Assembly (NCBI GenBank): GCA_963682025.1
Contig: OY821519.1
Span: 159,271,457-159,335,456 of the forward strand
Source of the DNA: Cordilura impudica
Lineage: Eukaryota > Arthropoda > Insecta > Diptera > Scathophagidae
Length of the DNA stretch: 64,000 bases
Direction of reading: 5' to 3'
The position numbers and the translations under genes were made by a program. Shown piece after piece: positions 58,690-64,000 of the stretch. The notes under the pieces were generated by a model that made no database searches, was not told the DNA's origin, and was given only the letters and a program-made list of their open reading frames with translations. How positions within the stretch are numbered: the first letter of the stretch is position 1; each line of letters starts with the position of its first letter.

Positions 58690-60835
58690 TATAAATATAA
58701 GCTAATACAGGCTGCAGGGCCATCAGCTATTATTAAGGACTTCAAGGATTCAAGGATTCAAATTTTTATATTTAATTTAGATATGTAATTACAAATATAA
58801 TAAATGTTATCAATGGAAGGTTCCTTATTGAGACCATTGTTGAATAGGTATTTGGTTTGGAGACTTCTTAAATTAGGGCAAGTTAAACAGTAGTTGTTAA
58901 AGTTACTGCTTATTAGATGTTGATGTTTTGTGATTGTGTGGCCCATACGCAGGCTAAAAATTTGCGAATTTTTTTTGTTAATATTTTTTGGATAAATAGG
59001 ATTTTTTTAAATTTGGGTTTATTTCTGTGTAATGTGAATGATGGCAATTTTTCAGGTCAGTAACTTTCTTTTTTTTTTGAGTTTATTAATAACTAAATGA
59101 AGTATGTGAAATTTTTCAGTCATCTTTTATAATTGGAGCTATACATGCATGCTTGGCAGCTGCGTCTGCATAATTATTACCGCATATTCCGGCATGCCCA
59201 GGGACCCAATTTTTTTTAATTTTGCCTTTGAAGTCTATTAATAAGTCGCGAATTTTGTTAACGGATCGCCAATTGTTGTTTGCCAGTTTGTTAATCGCCG
59301 TTATGACTGACCAGTTGTCAGAGAAGGTTATGGTTTTTTTCTTAAGACTTAATTGCGATAAATATTTCTCGTAAAATACCAGCTGCTGCTGCAGTAAAAA
59401 TTGATGTGAAATCGGCTAGATTTTTTGCAGTTAAAATGTTACCGTTTTGGTAAACAACGGAATATGCTACATTATAATTATATTTTGATGCATCTGTATA
59501 GAGATGCTGCCTTTCTAAACTTGTAAAAGTTGATAAAAGTTGGTAGAAAAGTTGTATATACATGTCCGTTAGACGTAGTTTGTTTTTGTATGATGAAGGG
59601 CTTATGATGCATGAATTGGAGTCGTACGTCCATACAGGATGTGTGGTGTTGAATGTGGAAAGTTTTTCTTTGTAGTTTAATATGTTGTTGATACATTTGT
59701 ATATAGCTGATTTAATTCTCACAGTTTTTTGGAAGAAGTAATTTTCGAAACGTCAGCATCTTTATTTGAGTTGTTGTATGTTAAGGTGCTATTACACGAA
59801 ATGTTTTTTACATATGTACTGTCACTTTTTTTATCCATATGAAATTCTTCATGTCTGTCAAAATTGTCTTCTTACATACGATTCATAATTTTTGCTATCA
59901 CACGTGCGTATGTATTTCCGTATGACATAACCTCTAAATGTAAACAACAGCTGATTTAATTTGTGAATTTAAAAAATTTTTTGTTAAAAAAAAGGTTATG
60001 TATTTTTTAATTGTTAATTAATACTAAACAATTTATTTTTCTTTCAATATTAATCTTTAAAATGTACTCTGTTTTTCTTTCGCCACAAGCAGTGTTGTAT
60101 TTTCACTTGTTTGTCATGCAAAAATAGAACCTGTTCTAATTGAAAAATGTACATGTGACTTTTCTCATGTATTGTACATAAACAATGTTTTATATGTATC
60201 ACACGATGTTTACAACTTTTGTTGTGGGAAAATTTGACAGTACATATGTAAAAAACACATCATGTAATAGCACCTTTAGTAACTTTGGTAATAGTCTGTT
60301 AATTGTTTCAAAAATCTTTTGTTCCAATGATGGAAGTCGAGATTCTATCATTAATATTTGTATAGGCGTTATTCGATAATCATATTTACTGGATTTGATT
60401 GTTTGGTAGTTATCGATTTTGTATGTGTTAGATTAGTTTTAGAACAGTTTCCGTAAAGAAAGAGTACGTAATCAATCTTACTTAAAATTAGTGTTTTTAT
60501 GACATATTTAATTGTATTTATGTGTGTATAACTTCTTGTGGTTAAATATCTTATATTCGTTTTGCAGGGTAGATATTTTTTAGCTTTAAGATATGATTTT
60601 TAAATCTATAGTTTTTTCGAGTACAACTCCTAATATTTTAAGTTCGGCAAAATTAGGTATTGTACTATTATGTACTGTTAGATTTGTAGGATTGCACTTA
60701 TGTTTTCTGCATATATGAGGTATAGATGATTTTTCTAAATTTGAAATTTGATTTTCTAACGAAATCAGCCTTGGTTCTAAAAGCTGCTCCGATATATAAT
60801 TTATTACTGTCCTTGCGATAATAGTGACTCTTCGT
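58690..60835 (-). pseudogene. I-clade-like ORF2 3' half: end of reverse transcriptase, RNase H, C-terminal domain
   Basis: Starts just after where the catalytic YADD box would be: VTIIARTVINYISEQLLEP (60825), HICRKHKCNP, IPNFAELKILGVVLEKTID (60660, thumb). Then YDYRITPIQILMIESRLPSL near 60350. MITE C interrupts at 59784-60275 and the frame resumes after it. RNase H: HLYTDASKYNYNVAYSVVYQ (59500), FTSIFTAAAAGI (59390), TITFSDNWSVITAINKLANN (59320), NWVPGHAGICGNNYADAAAK (59180). The C-terminal region is LRMGHTITKHQHLIS (58940) with a Cys-rich end. Presence of RNase H separates it from the Jockey-like copies. Several frameshifts; inactive. Confidence 0.85.
59784..60275. mobile_element. MITE C (TTA target duplication), inserted in the I-like ORF2
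   Basis: A 492-bp non-coding element flanked by TTA at 59781-59783 and 60276-60278. Terminal inverted repeats are about 40 bp: AGGTGCTATTACACGAAATG (left) and AGGTGCTATTACATGATGTG (right, reverse complement), both continuing TTTTTTACATATGTACTGTCA. TTA and this structure suggest PIF/Harbinger-type mobilisation. Confidence 0.85.
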
Positions 60836-60838
60836 TTT

Positions 60839-61135
60839 CTATAATTTGTCAAAATATTCTCTTAAATGGGCCATATTTTCCGAAATGTTTGTTTTAAATA
60901 GAGTAAGAGGCGGTTGTCTGGCTTTTAACCAACCTTTAACCATATCAACGTTTACAGACAAAGTGGAGAGAAATGTAAAACGACACACCTGAAAGGATTC
61001 CTGGTTGTTAGGTAGGGTAAGTATAAAACTTGTCAGTTTTTTTAAATTCGCAAAAGAGGAATTGTGGTCAGCTTTCTCCGTGACATAGCTTTTCGCAAAC
61101 ACTTGTTTGGCTTCCCACGATATATTCCAAAACAT
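60839..61135 (-). pseudogene. possible hAT transposase C-terminal dimerisation region
   Basis: A 98-residue frame with NSSFANLKKLTSFILTLPNN followed by a degenerate FS/ER-like region and VDMVKGWLKARQPP. Its spacing resembles the hAT C-terminal dimerisation domain (LxKLxxxxLxLPxSN...ERxFS). The SN and ER residues are not preserved. It directly precedes the I-like fragment with no visible element ends, so the call is tentative. Confidence 0.4.
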
Positions 61136-61899
61136 TCTAAATATATTGCTTCTGGTTTCTTTATGAAATTTTTGGCAGTGTCTTAAATTAGTTTAAAAAA
61201 AAAAATTGATGAGCACACTAATCCCATTTTTCTTTGGGGTCTTTCAGAATTTTGTTTGGATACTCCCTTCTGTAGTAGGAAGCCCTAAATATTGTTGACC
61301 CCTTATTCTTTTTACCGAGTTTCCTTTTTGAGTATTTGAAATACAATTATGTTTCCCCTAATTTCTTCGGCGATATTCCACATTATAATTCATTTCGCCT
61401 ATATGATCAAGATAAGCCATATACCTGTTATACACACATATTTCGTGTCTTCATTTGAAGATGCATAATTATTTGCTATACTCTGCAAGGAATTGTAATT
61501 TACTTGATATGGAACACAGTTACTATACCCAACATCAGACTTTTAGCTATTTTAAAATTTATTATTAAACTTCTGCTATTAAATATGTACATATATTAAT
61601 CTTACCGACGATTATATTTATCACACGCAAATATTGTCATTCGAAATAGAATTATTTTTTGCTTTGCAAGGCTACTAATTATTTACTCAAAAAAGTAGTG
61701 AATTCTATGAAGAAAATTACGTGTGTAAGATAGAGAAGAAACAAAAATGAAAATAAAATCCGAATTTTTATTTTTATTTTATGAGGCTCATTTTACCGAA
61801 TATTTTACCATCAAAAAGTCATTTTCGTAAATATGGAAGATAGAGGGTTTTGAATATAACCTCTCGATATGCTGTATTTATTTAAGGAATGTTCGATGA
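61136..61899. other. spacer, no feature supported
   Basis: AT-rich with short ORFs only; lies between two non-LTR fragments. Confidence 0.4.
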
Positions 61900-62105
61900 T
61901 CGATCATCACATGTTGTTGCATTGTGATCCCCATAGTACATTCCAACTATTGAAATCCACTACTAAAATAATAGGAGCTTGAATATTTTGAAAAAGATCA
62001 TTAAAATCATTTAACGAATAAGAGTCAGTGGGTGAGTAAATAGAAATTATTGTAAACTTTATATTAAGCATAATTTCAATTGATATGTTTAGAGATTTTG
62101 ATGTA
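61900..62105 (-). pseudogene. I-like non-LTR endonuclease fragment
   Basis: The minus strand reads SLNISIEIMLNIKFTIISIY, SPTDSYSLNDFNDLFQNIQA, then PIILVVDFNSWNVLWGS, the GDFNxxNxLWGS catalytic region of R1/I-type endonucleases with Val for the usual Gly. It could belong to the I-like ORF2 at 58690-60835 (same strand and order), with the reverse-transcriptase N-terminus deleted or displaced. Confidence 0.7.
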
Positions 62106-63065
62106 TAGAACGATGTAGTTGGACAATATTAAATTTTGTTGTCATGAATTAATGTAATAAGTATAGAGTAATGTATATGTTATTAATTTAGAGTTCCATG
62201 TTTTGGTCTGGTGAATCGATTTCATTTCTTCCGTATTTAATTTTTCTTGCTTGTTTTTTCTGTGTTTCTGATAGTTTTGATTTTCATATAATTTGTCTAG
62301 ATATCTCTAGATTAGGGGGAGCATTTAAAGTTTGTAGTGTGCTGTAGAGTACCTCTCTAAAGGCCAGTGGCAACGATCAAATAAACTCATGAATCACAAG
62401 GTTGTGTGTATGCAGTCGTTCTTTTTCGGCTAGACGTACCCGTTGATTTGTTGATAAGTCTATACTTATAGTTAAATTTTACATAAGAATTAATATATAT
62501 ATATATATATATATACATATATATATACATATTCAATTTTTTTTTTTAATTTCAATACGTGAGGGTCGGATTATTGTGACATTGGATCAAAAACTTTAGT
62601 GCGTAAAATTTGAGCCAAATCGGACAATGCTTTCTGGACGCGCATTGAGTTCAAATATGCATTTATATGTAAAAATTATCAAAAAAAAATCATTTTTCTC
62701 CAAAATTTTGATACTAATAATTGCGTTTCAATTAAATTAATAAACCATTATCTAGAGTAAATTATCTTTCTAATAAAACAACTAAATCTATTATCGGTTG
62801 CAAAACAGCCAAGTAAGATCAAGTTCCCCAGGCAATAGATGCACCGCAGACCACTTGATTAAGAAAATCGAGCTCACATTTTTAAAGACATTGAAATAAT
62901 TTACAACAACAACATTTTTGCATTCTCCTGATCCCTAAATAATCATATGTAAGGTATTTTGCATCTCGCCTATTGTTATGCCGTTCTAAATTAATGTCAA
63001 AACGGTACGTATTTTTTAGCACTATTTCAAAATTCGACCAAAAATTTTTTTCATACAAACCGTTG
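62106..63065. other. AT-rich spacer with a (TA)n tract
   Basis: A (TA)n microsatellite with an internal CATATA variant lies near 62491-62532. No gene or element ends recognised in the rest. Confidence 0.6.
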
Positions 63066-63067
63066 TC

Positions 63068-63275
63068 ACCATAATTAATTATTTAATATTTTATAATTTC
63101 ATGATTTAATTATTTAATATTTTATCATTTAATTAGTTAATATTTTATAATTTAATTATTTAATATTTTATAATTTAATTATTTAATATTTTATAATATA
63201 ATTATTTAATATTTTACAATTTAATTATTTAATATTTTATAATTTAAATTTTTAATATTTTATAATTAAATTATT
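63068..63275. repeat. AT minisatellite, TTTAATATTTTATAATTTAATTA units
   Basis: About eight tandem copies of a 23-24 bp unit composed only of A and T (one C in two units). Confidence 0.9.
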
Positions 63276-63796
63276 ATGATTATAATTAATAATGAATTAG
63301 TTAGAAATTATCAAAATTTTTTATCATAGTTTGAAATATGGTAAAATTTATACAAAAATTAACATATAAATTTAATTATTTTATATTTTTAATTAAATAA
63401 TTTTTGTAGTTAATAAATTGATGGAAATTATAAAATTTTTAGTTATAAAATCATCCGATGACGACCTGATTTGATGCGAACGCTACGAAGTGAAAATACA
63501 AATTGTTTCAAAACGACGTGAACTTATTTAAATGAAACAAGTCTTTTTATTTGGAGTAGTTGTATAATACTTTTTTTTTAATGCATTTATTTATTGGATC
63601 TCCACATAGTGAACTAACAATAATTATTCAAATTTTAGAACTAATACTTTTCTTATTAAATCCGGCCAGTGCCAGAAAAAATTTAATGTTTCTACATAAA
63701 TTCGAAATAAATAAATATTCATTAAAAATACTGATTCTTTATTTCTAAAATTATTCTAAAGTACTGCATACAAAAATCTTATAACTAATCTAGAAC

Positions 63797-63880
63797 TAAT
63801 TTCTTATCTGCTTGTGAGACCTTCGAAGTGTGTGGGAATTTCTTATCTTCTTGTGAAACCTCTTTAATGTGTGGGAATTT
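63797..63880. repeat. two-copy 41-bp direct repeat
   Basis: TTTCTTATCTGCTTGTGAGACC... GTGTGGGAAT is followed directly by TTTCTTATCTTCTTGTGAAACC... GTGTGGGAAT. A diverged third unit (CTTTTGTGACGCTGTTTTAATGAGTG) follows at 63907. Otherwise nothing is recognised in 63276-64000. Confidence 0.75.
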
Positions 63881-64000
63881 ACACATGCGTATTTTCCACC
63901 CGTTGTCCTTTTGTGACGCTGTTTTAATGAGTGTCTACTTATACCATACCACCTAAGTACACACAGAAGGATAAGTATTTTTCCCTATGTTAATTTATAA

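Noticed and set aside
1..64000. CRISPR arrays, bacterial operons, ribosome binding sites
   Set aside because: The DNA is eukaryotic; tandem arrays here have no unique spacers.
1..64000. tRNA or rRNA genes, and 28S rDNA as R1 target
   Set aside because: No cloverleaf or rRNA-like conserved stretch seen; the inserts are flanked by BEL coding sequence, not by rDNA.

Overview
The window is eukaryotic, AT-rich, and reads as chromosomal DNA of a higher (schizophoran, probably calyptrate) fly. The only host gene I recognise is the fly gene failed axon connections (fax), seen as two well-conserved minus-strand exons near 55.7 and 56.8 kb with proper splice sites. Nearly everything else is transposable-element (TE) debris: BEL/Pao and Ty3/gypsy LTR elements, at least six non-LTR retrotransposon fragments (R1-like, Jockey-like, I-like, PHD-containing CR1-like), a RAG1/Transib-like transposase, a long-TIR DNA transposon, a possible hAT remnant and several MITEs.

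Layout. 0-1.9 kb: decayed Ty3/gypsy integrase and a possible LTR. 2.0-2.8 kb and 4.0-5.1 kb: minus-strand non-LTR fragments. 5.1-5.5 kb: an unclassified repeat with a hairpin. 5.8-9.4 kb: a BEL/Pao gag-protease fragment abutting the 3' half of a second BEL/Pao element (BEL-A). 9.4-13.1 kb: two R1-clade-like non-LTR insertions in tandem inside the reverse-transcriptase gene of BEL-A. 13.1-15.8 kb: the 5' half of BEL-A.

From 11,614 to 39,343 the DNA is a head-to-tail triplication with units of 9,227, 9,252 and 9,251 bp. Each unit carries part of the R1-like element, the BEL-A 5' half, an unclassified hairpin repeat, a TA-flanked MITE, a 1.93 kb TIR transposon and the start of a Jockey-like element. 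The Jockey-like element runs on after the third unit to about 43.4 kb. 43.4-48.5 kb is another Jockey-like element on the minus strand, interrupted by two adjacent MITEs. 48.9-53.4 kb holds a DNA-transposon fragment, a large inverted repeat and the RAG1/Transib-like pseudogene. 53.4-64 kb holds the fax exons within long introns filled with Jockey-like, I-like, MITE and hAT-like debris and simple repeats.

The most interesting signal is at 9,395-13,130. The 13-mer TGCACTTTCGTAG occurs three times, exactly at the borders of two different but related R1-like inserts. Removing both inserts and two copies of the 13-mer rejoins the BEL-A reading frame immediately before its YVDD catalytic motif. The simplest reading is a sequence-specific non-LTR retrotransposon lineage whose target is the conserved active-site coding sequence of another retrotransposon, analogous to R1/R2 in rDNA. 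The second notable feature is the very recent triplication, whose internal junctions create an in-frame fusion of two unrelated gag ORFs.
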